In this document: positions 35,385-43,028 of the stretch, piece after piece
Position numbering within the stretch: position 1 is the first letter of the stretch
Layout of the letters: each line of letters begins with the position of its first letter
NCBI RefSeq assembly: GCF_900996225.1
Contig: NZ_CAAJGL010000068.1
Coordinates: forward strand, 1,550,001-1,614,000
Length of the DNA stretch: 64,000 nucleotides
Direction of reading: 5' to 3'
From: Paraburkholderia sp. BCC1884
GTDB taxonomy: Bacteria > Pseudomonadota > Gammaproteobacteria > Burkholderiales > Burkholderiaceae
The notes under the pieces: model-generated
Databases searched by the model: none
What the model was told of the DNA's origin: nothing
Seen by the model: the letters and a program-made list of their open reading frames with translations, nothing else
Translations under genes and position numbers: made by a program

Positions 35385-35723
35385 TTATTCCGCGGCGATC
35401 TTCAGATGGTTCTTCACGCTCGACACGCCCTTCACGGCTTCCACGACTTCGCCGGCAGCGGCCTTGTCGTCAGCCGACGGCACCGAGCCCGTGAGCCACA
35501 CCACACCCTTGCGGGTCTTCACGTGGATGTGTGTCGACTTGACGTTCGACGCGGCCAGCAGATCAGCCTTGGCCTTGGTGGTGATCGTGCTGTCGTCGAC
35601 GTGTTGACCGACGGTTTCCGACGCCGCCGACGGAGCCGAAGCAGCGGTCTGCGCCGTGGCGTTCAGGGCGAATGCGAGGCAAGCGATGCTACCAGCGGTC
35701 TTCAGAAGTTGGATGGTCTTCAT
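35385..35723 (-). CDS. periplasmic BON-domain protein
   Basis: The 112-residue protein has a signal peptide (MKTIQLLKTAGSIACLAFAL, cut near ATAQ) and one BON domain (about residues 40-110) in DDSTITTKAKADLLAASNVK and GVVWLTGSVPSADDKAAAGEV. BON proteins bind phospholipid and stabilise the envelope under osmotic or stationary-phase stress. The ribosome-binding site is GAAGGAGAA-like. It is the last member of the small stress/envelope group and is divergent from rpoN by 512 bp. Confidence 0.88.
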   Translation of the reverse strand: MKTIQLLKTAGSIACLAFALNATAQTAASAPSAASETVGQHVDDSTITTKAKADLLAASNVKSTHIHVKTRKGVVWLTGSVPSADDKAAAGEVVEAVKGVSSVKNHLKIAAE

Positions 35724-36170
35724 GGTTTCTCCTTCAGGTGTTGATAAAAGATTGCGGTCTTGTTACCTGCGGTCGATCGCGGTCGTAACCGCTGATGACA
35801 CGCGTGGGATCGTTGCCGCTACGGTTCCGTCAGGGCCCGTTATCGACACCGGGCGCCGGTCCATGCATGCGTTGCGCGAGTGATTCGACCCGCTGTTTCG
35901 CGTGCAAGGACCGACGTCCGTCCACACAGTGCTCGTTCGCAAGCTGTGTGCCTGCTTCGCCACGCAATCAGCGGCAAAGACGAAAAGCCTTTACGGCACA
36001 TGTATTTAGGCAGAGGAATAGAACGGGTCAGCGCGCTCGAACCCCGCGCACGCCCTTGCGGCGGGGCAGACCTGAATTTGCCGGGTGCTTGTAAAAAAGG
36101 GCGCACGCGACCTCCGCAATTGGCGGGCCTGAAAATGCAAAGCCTAGAAAAAACAGTGTGTTGCGCGAGC
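35724..36170. other. non-coding region upstream of rpoN, no gene seen
   Basis: This 447-bp stretch holds the BON promoter on the minus strand. I see no convincing gene or clear activator site. Short open frames lack family resemblance. Confidence 0.45.
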
Positions 36171-36186
36171 TGGTACGACAGTTGCT
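36171..36186 (+). promoter_or_regulatory. sigma-54 type -24/-12 promoter of rpoN
   Basis: TGGTACG-N4-TTGCT matches the consensus TGGCACG-N4-TTGCA at 10 of 12 fixed positions and keeps GG-N10-GC spacing exactly. The predicted start site is near 36197, giving a leader of about 40 nt to the rpoN ATG. It suggests that sigma-54 promotes its own gene. Confidence 0.7.
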
Positions 36187-36235
36187 CTGTAGAGGTCACT
36201 CACCATTTTTCAGCTATTAACGGGACCTCACTACA

Positions 36236-37717
36236 ATGCCTTCCATTGAACTACGCACAAGGCAGTCTCTCGCACTCACGCCGCGTCTGCAGCAATCGGT
36301 GCGACTGTTGCAGCTGTCGTCTCTGGAGTTCCAGCAGGAGTTGCGCACCGCGCTAGACACGAACCCGTTCCTCGAGTACGACTCGTCGGAGACGGAAGAT
36401 GTCGCGCTCGCAACGGCGTCCACGGGTGATGAGATGGGCGCGATGCCTGCCACCGACACGGTCGCGACGGCCGAACCCGATTCGTTGCCGGCCGACAGCG
36501 GCAGCAGCGACACGATGGAAAGCGCAGGTCCCGACGACGTGCCCGGCGATTTCTCCGGCGACTACAGCAGCCGCAGTTCGACGCGTCAGAACGGCGACTC
36601 CGATGGCAGCGATCCGGCCGAATGGGCCCGCTCGCAGCCGACGCTGCGCGAGCAGTTGCACGATTCGCTGCGCCTCTATCGTCTCGACGATCGCGATCGC
36701 GCGGTGGCCCGTTTCATCATCGAAGCGCTCGACGACGACGGCTACCTGCGTCAGGAGCTGTCCGATCTGGCCGACAGCGTCGATCTCGAACCCGAATTGA
36801 CCGAAGACGAACTGCTGGTCGCGTTGCGTCTGGTGCAGTCGCTCGACCGTCCCGGACTGGGCGCGCGTTCGCTGTCGGAATGTCTGTTGCTGCAGGTCAA
36901 CGCGTTGCCCGAGGACACGCCGGGCCGCGACGTGGCACGCGAAATCGTCGAACATCATCTCGAGCGGCTCGCTCGCCGCGAGCAGGCCGAACTGCAAAAG
37001 CAGATCGGCTGCAGCGCCGACGACCTGCGGGTAGCCTGCGCGCTGGTGCGCAAGCTCGACCCGAAGCCGGGCAACTGCTACGGCCGCACGGAAGACAACT
37101 ACGTGGTGCCCGACGTGATCGTGCGGCAGGTTCGCAACAAATGGGCAGTCGCAATCAATCCGGCGGTGCAGCCGCGTGCGCGCATCCACCGCATGTACGC
37201 CGAACTGTTCGCGCAATCCGCAGGCGCGAGCCGCTCGCCGCTCGCGCAACAGTTGCAGGAAGCGCGCTGGCTGATTCGCAATGCGCAGCAGCGCTTCGAT
37301 ACGATTCAGCGCGTGGCGGAGTGCATCGTCGCGCATCAGAAGGCCTTCTTCCAGTACGGTGAAATCGCGCTCAAGCCGATGGTGCTGCGCGATGTCGCCG
37401 ACGAACTCGGTCTGCACGAGTCGACCATTTCGCGCGCCACGGGCAACAAATATATGGCCACGCCGCGCGGCATCTTCGAATTCAAGCATTTCTTCCCGCG
37501 CGAACTCGGCACGGAAAGCGGCGGCACCTGTTCGGCTGCGGCGGTGCGGGCGTTGCTCAAGGAAATGATCGCTGCGGAAAACACGCGCGATCCGCTGTCG
37601 GACGTGTCGCTGGCCAAGATGCTCGCCGATCAGGGCGTGCTGGTCGCGCGCCGTACCGTGGCGAAATACCGGCATCTGATGAAGGTGCCGCCGGCGGAAC
37701 TGCGCCGCCAGATTTAA
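36236..37717 (+). CDS. rpoN: RNA polymerase sigma-54 factor
   Basis: This 493-residue protein is full-length RpoN. Region I is SLALTPRLQQSVRLLQLSSL (binding to the activator and core), followed by an acidic region II (about 50-120, TASTGDEMGAM and DSSETED) and region III with the RpoN box ARRTVAKYR near the C-terminus. The core-binding segment is ESTISRATGNKYMATPRGIF. It is not flanked by lptB, hpf or ptsN, the usual neighbours of the housekeeping rpoN in Burkholderia, so it may be a second copy. The gene is preceded by a -24/-12 promoter and ends in a terminator. Confidence 0.92.
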   Translation: MPSIELRTRQSLALTPRLQQSVRLLQLSSLEFQQELRTALDTNPFLEYDSSETEDVALATASTGDEMGAMPATDTVATAEPDSLPADSGSSDTMESAGPDDVPGDFSGDYSSRSSTRQNGDSDGSDPAEWARSQPTLREQLHDSLRLYRLDDRDRAVARFIIEALDDDGYLRQELSDLADSVDLEPELTEDELLVALRLVQSLDRPGLGARSLSECLLLQVNALPEDTPGRDVAREIVEHHLERLARREQAELQKQIGCSADDLRVACALVRKLDPKPGNCYGRTEDNYVVPDVIVRQVRNKWAVAINPAVQPRARIHRMYAELFAQSAGASRSPLAQQLQEARWLIRNAQQRFDTIQRVAECIVAHQKAFFQYGEIALKPMVLRDVADELGLHESTISRATGNKYMATPRGIFEFKHFFPRELGTESGGTCSAAAVRALLKEMIAAENTRDPLSDVSLAKMLADQGVLVARRTVAKYRHLMKVPPAELRRQI

Positions 37718-37776
37718 ACGCGCCCAGAGTCAACGCGCACGCTTCGCCCGCGAGACGGAATGCAGGCGAAGCCGAG

Positions 37777-37821
37777 GCGCCACGCAAGGCCAGCCACGTG
37801 TTGAGCCGCGTGGCGCTTTTT
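37777..37821 (+). terminator. rho-independent terminator after rpoN
   Basis: GCGCCACGC (37777-37785) and GCGTGGCGC (37808-37816) form a perfect 9-bp stem with a 22-nt loop, followed by TTTTT. Confidence 0.75.
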
Positions 37822-37886
37822 AGTTTCTGGACGTTTCGCGCAGTCCCCATTACATTGGCGGCTCCACCGGCAACAGGGCGAATGCA

Positions 37887-39065
37887 ATGAAGTACTCGAA
37901 CCGGGTCGAAGGCCTGCGAGGGCGGCGCACGTCGGCGTGGGAAATTCACCGGGCTGCGCAGCAGGCCTTGGCGAACGGGGAGGACGTGATCGTGCTGAGC
38001 GTAGGCGACCCCGACTTCGCCACGCCTGCGCCGATCGTCGAGCGCGCGGTGGAGGCACTGCGTAGTGGCGATACGCATTACAGCGCTATCGCCGGGCGCG
38101 AACCCTTGCGTGCCGCGATTGCCCGGGAGCACGCGCGCATGAGCGGCCATGAGGTCGGCGCTGCCAATGTGATCGTCACGGCAGGCGCGCAGAACGGCGT
38201 GTTCGCCGCTTCGCTATGTCTGCTGGAAGCGGGCGACGAGGTCATCGTCCCCGAGCCGATGTATCTCACCTACGAAGCCTGTGCGCGGGCGGCGGGCGCT
38301 ATCCTCGTGGCGGTGCCGGTCGATCCTGCGCGCGCATTTCACCTCGACTGCGAGGCGCTCCAAGCCGCCGTCACGCCGCGCACGCGAGCCATTTTTTTCG
38401 CGACTCCCTGCAATCCGACTGGCGTGGTGATGCCGCGCGCGGACCTCGAACGGATTGCGCGGCTCGCCCAGCAGCACGATTTGTGGGTGCTCTCCGACGA
38501 GGTCTACGCGGACCTCACGTTCGAGCGCGAGCATGTCAGCATCGCTTCGCTGCCGGGCATGGCGGAGCGTACCGTGACGATCGGCAGTCTGTCGAAGTCG
38601 CATGCGATGGCCGGGTGGCGGGTTGGCTGGGCGATCGGGCCCGCCGAGTTGATCGAACATATGGGGCGGCTCGCGCTCGCGATGCTTTACGGCTTGCCGG
38701 GTTTTATCCAGCAAGCCGCCTTGACGGCTTTTCAGAACAAGGCCGCGATCACCGCTGAAATGCGCGGACTCTACCGGCATCGGCGTGATGTAGTGTTCGA
38801 GCGGCTGCATCGCGTGCCCGGTTTGCGCTGCCTGTTACCCGAGGCCGGCATGTTCATGATGGTCGACGTCAGCGGTACGGGCCTCGAGACGGTCGATTTC
38901 ACGTGGCAGCTGTTTCGTGCGCAGGGCGTCTCGGTGCTCGATGCGAGCGCCTTCGGCGACTCCGCGCGTGGTTTCGTGCGGTTGGGATTCGTGGTCGACG
39001 AGGCGCGTCTGATCGATGCATGCAAGCGGATCGCGGCGTTTGTTGGAGGACTGCAGCGTCGCTGA
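37887..39065 (+). CDS. class I/II PLP-dependent aminotransferase (AruH-like)
   Basis: The 392-residue protein is a fold-type I aminotransferase. Features include VLSVGDPDFATPAPIVERAV, the cofactor-binding SDEVYADLTF, and the PLP lysine K237 in IGSLSKSHAMAGWRVGWAIG. It resembles Pseudomonas arginine:pyruvate transaminase AruH most closely by eye (SHAMAGWRVGW and FIQQAALTAF). Arginine or a similar amino acid is therefore a plausible substrate, not a proven one. It stands alone between rpoN and lldR. Confidence 0.8.
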   Translation: MKYSNRVEGLRGRRTSAWEIHRAAQQALANGEDVIVLSVGDPDFATPAPIVERAVEALRSGDTHYSAIAGREPLRAAIAREHARMSGHEVGAANVIVTAGAQNGVFAASLCLLEAGDEVIVPEPMYLTYEACARAAGAILVAVPVDPARAFHLDCEALQAAVTPRTRAIFFATPCNPTGVVMPRADLERIARLAQQHDLWVLSDEVYADLTFEREHVSIASLPGMAERTVTIGSLSKSHAMAGWRVGWAIGPAELIEHMGRLALAMLYGLPGFIQQAALTAFQNKAAITAEMRGLYRHRRDVVFERLHRVPGLRCLLPEAGMFMMVDVSGTGLETVDFTWQLFRAQGVSVLDASAFGDSARGFVRLGFVVDEARLIDACKRIAAFVGGLQRR

Positions 39066-39293
39066 CAGGGCGTCACGCTGCTGGTCTGGACGCCGTTCCT
39101 TATTGCGCCGGGAGCAGGGATTCAGCCGTCCGCAATGCGAACGCCCTGGCTAGCGGGTGAAGTCGGGACAGCCCATAGAACGGTATAATTCCGCGCTTGA
39201 GCGTCCCTGAGGCAGAGTCGTTCAGGGCGCGCACAAGCGCTCATGCTCCGTCCGAGAGACTGCCTCATCAACCGGCTCGCCCCATCGCTGCTT

Positions 39294-40040
39294 ATGCAAT
39301 TTTCCCCGATCCAGTCTTTCACGCGCAAACGGCTTTCCGACGTGGTGTCCGACCAGATCAAGCAACTGATCTCGGACGGCACGCTGATGCCCGGCGACCG
39401 CCTGCCGGCCGAACGCGATCTGGCCACGCAACTCGGCGTGTCGCGGCCGTCGTTGCGGGAAGCACTCATCAGACTGGAAGCGGACGGCTATATCGAAACG
39501 TCGGGTCGGGGCGGCTTCACGGTGGTCGACGTCACCGCGCCGATCATCTCCAAGCCGCTCGCCGAACTGCTGCTGCAGAATCCGCGTACCAGTGCCGATA
39601 TTCTGGAACTACGCCAGGGCCTCGAGTCGATTTCGACGGTGTATGCCGCCGAGCGCGCCACGCCGGCCGACCTGGAAAAAATCCGCGAGGCGTTCGAGGC
39701 GTTGAAGGCGGGTTCGCTGTCGCAAGACCGCGTCAACCTTGCCGAGCTCGATGCCGCGTTTCACCTGGCGATTGCCGACTCCACGCACAACATTGCACTG
39801 GCGCATGTGATGCACGGCATCCACACGCTGATTCGCGAAGGCATGCGCCAATACCATCGGCTGATCGATTACGACGACGCCATGGAAAAACAGCTGATGA
39901 CCCAGCACCAGGCCATCTACGACGCGGTCATGACGCGCGATGCGCAAAAGGCCCGCAAGGCGGCCGAAAAGCATTTGGCCTACGTTCGCGAAATGTACCG
40001 GGAAGATGCGGCGAAGCCTTCGTCTGCCGTGAATTCCTGA
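39294..40040 (+). CDS. lldR: FadR/GntR family regulator LldR-like
   Basis: The 248-residue protein has a winged helix-turn-helix (LSDVVSDQIKQLISDGTLMP and LATQLGVSRPSLREALIRLE) and a FadR-type C-terminal helical bundle (LAELDAAFHLAIADSTHNIA, metal- or ligand-binding His residues). It matches LldR/PdhR proteins that control L-lactate use. The start at 39294 is chosen over a possible ATG at 39243. A TATAAT -10 element lies at 39184-39189, about 100 bp before the start. It sits beside lutABC, and a perfect palindrome in the lut promoter fits its binding consensus. Confidence 0.85.
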   Translation: MQFSPIQSFTRKRLSDVVSDQIKQLISDGTLMPGDRLPAERDLATQLGVSRPSLREALIRLEADGYIETSGRGGFTVVDVTAPIISKPLAELLLQNPRTSADILELRQGLESISTVYAAERATPADLEKIREAFEALKAGSLSQDRVNLAELDAAFHLAIADSTHNIALAHVMHGIHTLIREGMRQYHRLIDYDDAMEKQLMTQHQAIYDAVMTRDAQKARKAAEKHLAYVREMYREDAAKPSSAVNS

Positions 40041-40099
40041 TTGACACGCGGTACGCGCCATCGCGTACTGCACCGTGGCACCCCCAGCTTCCTCCAGTT

Positions 40100-40143
40100 G
40101 ACACCTTCGGGCGACTTGCTTATATTTCTTGGTCAGACCAACA
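40100..40143 (+). promoter_or_regulatory. lutABC promoter with LldR-type operator
   Basis: TTGACA (40100-40105), a 17-bp spacer and TATATT (40123-40128) form a near-consensus sigma-70 promoter. The perfect palindrome TTGGTC-A-GACCAA (40131-40143) begins three bases after the -10 box and covers the expected start site. It matches the PdhR/LldR TTGGTC-N-GACCAA consensus, so bound LldR would block initiation until lactate is present. Confidence 0.88.
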
Positions 40144-40242
40144 ATACCAGTCTTACTGAGCGATGAAGAACCGCGGAGTTATCCCCGATTCCGCAGTAGA
40201 GTAGGTGAATCGCCGACTGCCGCTTTTCTTTTCAAAGAGCTT

Positions 40243-40986
40243 ATGAAAGTCGCCCTGTTTGTCCCGTGCTTCATCGATGCGTTCTATCCCGAAGTGGCGA
40301 TCGCCACGCTCGAATTGCTCGAACGCTTCGGCATCGAGGTCGACTATCCGCAGGAGCAGACCTGCTGCGGTCAGCCAATGGCCAACAGCGGCGCACATGT
40401 CGAGGCGGCCGGCACGGAACGCGTGTTCGCGCGTAACTTCGCGGGTTATGACTACATCGTCGGACCGTCGGCGAGTTGCATTCATCACGTGCGCGAGCAT
40501 CTCACCGCGCTCGAGCAGACCGACGAAGTCAGGAAGGTCCGTGCAAGCGCCTATGAACTCGTCGAGTTTCTGCACGACGTGGTGGGCGCGCGTGAATTTC
40601 CGTGGGCCGAGTTTCCGCATCGTATCGGCCTGCACAACAGTTGCAGCGCACTGCGGCATCTGAAGGAAGCGTCGATATCCGAGGTGGCCGGTACGCCGTT
40701 TTCGAAACCGCGCACCTTGCTCGAAGGCGTGAAAGGCATCGAATTCGTCAAGCCCGCACGGCCCGACGAATGCTGCGGTTTCGGCGGCACCTTCTCGGTG
40801 ACGGAAGAGCCGGTGTCGGTGCGCATGGGCCAGGACAAGGTACGCGATCACCTCAACGCGGGCGCCGAATACATCGTGTCCGGCGACATGTCCTGCCTGA
40901 TGCACCAGCAAGGCTGCGCCGAACGCATGAAGGCGGACGCGCGCTTCATTCATATCGCGCAGGTCCTCAACGGAGCACGCGCATGA
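40243..40986 (+). CDS. lutA: LutA-type Fe-S oxidoreductase subunit of lactate utilisation
   Basis: The 247-residue cytoplasmic protein has two cysteine-rich CCG motifs: PQEQTCCGQPMANSG and ARPDECCGFGGTFS. These fix the CCG-domain family of LutA/LldE and heterodisulfide-reductase-like proteins. LutABC oxidises L-lactate to pyruvate in many bacteria without a classical dehydrogenase. The ATG at 40243 is preferred; an upstream GTG would add 38 residues of promoter-derived sequence. The operon overlap with lutB is four bases (ATGA). Confidence 0.9.
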   Translation: MKVALFVPCFIDAFYPEVAIATLELLERFGIEVDYPQEQTCCGQPMANSGAHVEAAGTERVFARNFAGYDYIVGPSASCIHHVREHLTALEQTDEVRKVRASAYELVEFLHDVVGAREFPWAEFPHRIGLHNSCSALRHLKEASISEVAGTPFSKPRTLLEGVKGIEFVKPARPDECCGFGGTFSVTEEPVSVRMGQDKVRDHLNAGAEYIVSGDMSCLMHQQGCAERMKADARFIHIAQVLNGARA

Positions 40987-42374
40987 ACCGTATCGATCAC
41001 GCGAAGGCCGCGGGCGCTTTCATCAAGAAGACAGAGCACGTCGCGTTTCACGACAGGCGTCTGTGGGATTTGCGTGAGAAGCGCGATCAGCAGGCACACG
41101 GCATGCCCGAATGGGAGACCTTGCGCGAGTTGGCGTCGGGCATCAAGGAACATGCGCTGTCGAATCTGTCGGGCTATCTCGAGCAGTTTGCGACGGCGGC
41201 CGAGGCGAATGGCGTGACGGTGCATTGGGCTGCCACGGCCGAAGAGCACAACGCGCTCGTGCATCAGATCATGTCCGAGCGCGGCATGACGACGCTCGTC
41301 AAAAGCAAGTCGATGCTCACCGACGAATGCAAGATGCGCGAATATCTCGAACCGCGCGGCATTACGGTGATGGAAACCGATCTGGGCGAACGCATCCAGC
41401 AGCTCGATCATCAGGACCCGAGTCACATGGTGGTGCCCGCAGTTCACAAGCTGCGCGCGGATGTCGCCGAACTGTTCGGCCGCACCATCGGCACCGATCC
41501 TAAGAACAGCGATATTCACTACCTCGCCGAGAGTCAGCGGATGAACACGCGGCCTTACTTCGTGCGCGAAAAAACGGCCGGCATGACCGGTTGCAATTTC
41601 GCGGTGGCGGAGACGGGTACGGTCGTCGTCTGCACGAACGAAGGTAATGCGGATTTGTCGGCGAATGTGCCGCCTTTGCATATCGCGTCGATCGGAATCG
41701 AGAAGGTGATTCCGAAAGTGTCGGACCTCGGCGTGTTCATTCGCATGCTGTCGCGCAGCGCGCTGGGCTCGCCGATCACGCAATACACCTCGCATTTTCG
41801 CGCGCCGCGCCCCGGCACCGAAATGCATTTCATCCTCGTCGATCACGGCCGCTCGGAGCGGCTCGCGATGGAAGACTTCTGGTTCTCGCTCAAATGCATC
41901 CGCTGCGGCGCGTGCATGAACACCTGTCCGGTTTATCGACGCAGCGGCGGTCTGTCGTACGGCGGCACGTACTCGGGGCCGATCGGCGCGATCATCAATC
42001 CGACCTACGACCTGAAACGCTACAGCGCACTGCCGTTTGCGTCGACGCTCAATGGCAGTTGCACCAACGTGTGTCCAGTGAAGATCAATATTCACGAGCA
42101 GATCTACAAGTGGCGCTCGGTCATCGCCGAGCAGCACGAGGTGCCGTTCGTCAAACAGGAAGTGCTGAAGATGGCGGGGCGCTTGCTCGCGAGCCCGACG
42201 CTGTATCGCGCGACGGTGTCGTCGATGGGCAGCGCGTTGCGACGTCTGCCGAATTTCGTGCTGTACAACCCGCTCAACATCTGGGGCAAGCAACGCGAGT
42301 TGCCGGAGGCGCCCAAGCTGACCTTCCACGCCTGGTACAAGAAAAATCGCGGAGAAAAAGATGGCAACGCGTGA
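40983..42374 (+). CDS. lutB: LutB-type iron-sulfur cluster protein
   Basis: The 463-residue protein has the LUD-type N-terminal domain (about residues 60-330) and a ferredoxin-type Fe-S segment with two CxxCxxC clusters: LKCIRCGACMNTCPVYRRSG and NGSCTNVCPVKINIHEQ. It is the LutB/LldF protein of L-lactate utilisation. Its start overlaps the lutA stop (ATGA at 40983), so translation is coupled. The C-terminus overlaps lutC by 14 bases. Confidence 0.9.
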   Translation: MNRIDHAKAAGAFIKKTEHVAFHDRRLWDLREKRDQQAHGMPEWETLRELASGIKEHALSNLSGYLEQFATAAEANGVTVHWAATAEEHNALVHQIMSERGMTTLVKSKSMLTDECKMREYLEPRGITVMETDLGERIQQLDHQDPSHMVVPAVHKLRADVAELFGRTIGTDPKNSDIHYLAESQRMNTRPYFVREKTAGMTGCNFAVAETGTVVVCTNEGNADLSANVPPLHIASIGIEKVIPKVSDLGVFIRMLSRSALGSPITQYTSHFRAPRPGTEMHFILVDHGRSERLAMEDFWFSLKCIRCGACMNTCPVYRRSGGLSYGGTYSGPIGAIINPTYDLKRYSALPFASTLNGSCTNVCPVKINIHEQIYKWRSVIAEQHEVPFVKQEVLKMAGRLLASPTLYRATVSSMGSALRRLPNFVLYNPLNIWGKQRELPEAPKLTFHAWYKKNRGEKDGNA

Positions 42375-42948
42375 AGCTTTTCTGGCCAAGGTGCGGCAGG
42401 CCCAACCGCCGGCGCGGCCGCGTCCCGAGGTGCCGTTATTCAAGGCGCCGGACGGCGAGCCGCGTGCGCGATTCACGACGGCTTTGCAGGCGATGGGCGG
42501 TACTTGCGTCGATGTCGCCGATACGGGCGGCGTGCTCGGGCTGATTCGCGAGCGGTTCGGCGAAGCGGCTTCGATTGCCTCGGCGACACCCGAAGTGCCC
42601 GGTACGCGCGCGCTGAACGCCGCCACCGAACCGGCTTCGTTGCAGGACATCGATGTCGGCGTGGTACGGGCGCGCTTTGGCGTCGCCGAAACCGGCTCGG
42701 TGTGGTTCAGTGAGCGCGAGTACGTGGTCAACGCGCTCGGGTACATCGTGCAGCACCTGGTCGTGCTGCTCGACCCCACCCAACTGCTCGACGGCCTGCA
42801 GGATGTCTACCGGCGCGACGACTTCCGCGATGCCCGCTACGCGGCGCTCGTCACCGGCCCTTCGGCGACGGCGGATATCGAAGGCGTGCTGATTCGCGGC
42901 GCGCAGGGCGTGCGCTCGCTGACGGTGGTCTGGATGGCGCCCGCCTGA
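42361..42948 (+). CDS. lutC: LutC-type LUD-domain protein
   Basis: The 195-residue protein is a LUD-domain protein (DUF162/YkgG). It shows FGVAETGSVWFSEREYVVNA and QHLVVLLDPTQLLDGLQD, the typical core of LutC. Its start overlaps the end of lutB. No terminator is seen before the SOS box 49 bp downstream. It is the third gene of the lactate operon, and all three genes should be co-induced. Confidence 0.88.
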   Translation: MATREAFLAKVRQAQPPARPRPEVPLFKAPDGEPRARFTTALQAMGGTCVDVADTGGVLGLIRERFGEAASIASATPEVPGTRALNAATEPASLQDIDVGVVRARFGVAETGSVWFSEREYVVNALGYIVQHLVVLLDPTQLLDGLQDVYRRDDFRDARYAALVTGPSATADIEGVLIRGAQGVRSLTVVWMAPA

Positions 42949-42996
42949 AAAAGACTGCACTGCAGACGGCTCACCCCACGGAGTTTGATATCATCA

Positions 42997-43012
42997 CTGT
43001 ATAAACATACAG
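42997..43012. promoter_or_regulatory. LexA (SOS) box of the FAN1-helicase operon
   Basis: CTGT-ATAAACAT-ACAG matches the gammaproteobacterial/betaproteobacterial SOS box CTGT-N8-ACAG at every fixed position and the full consensus at 14 of 16. It lies 16 bp before the GTG start codon. A TATAAA -10-like element (43000-43005) falls inside the box, so LexA would block transcription directly. Confidence 0.85.
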
Positions 43013-43028
43013 GTTTCGTGGGCGCACC

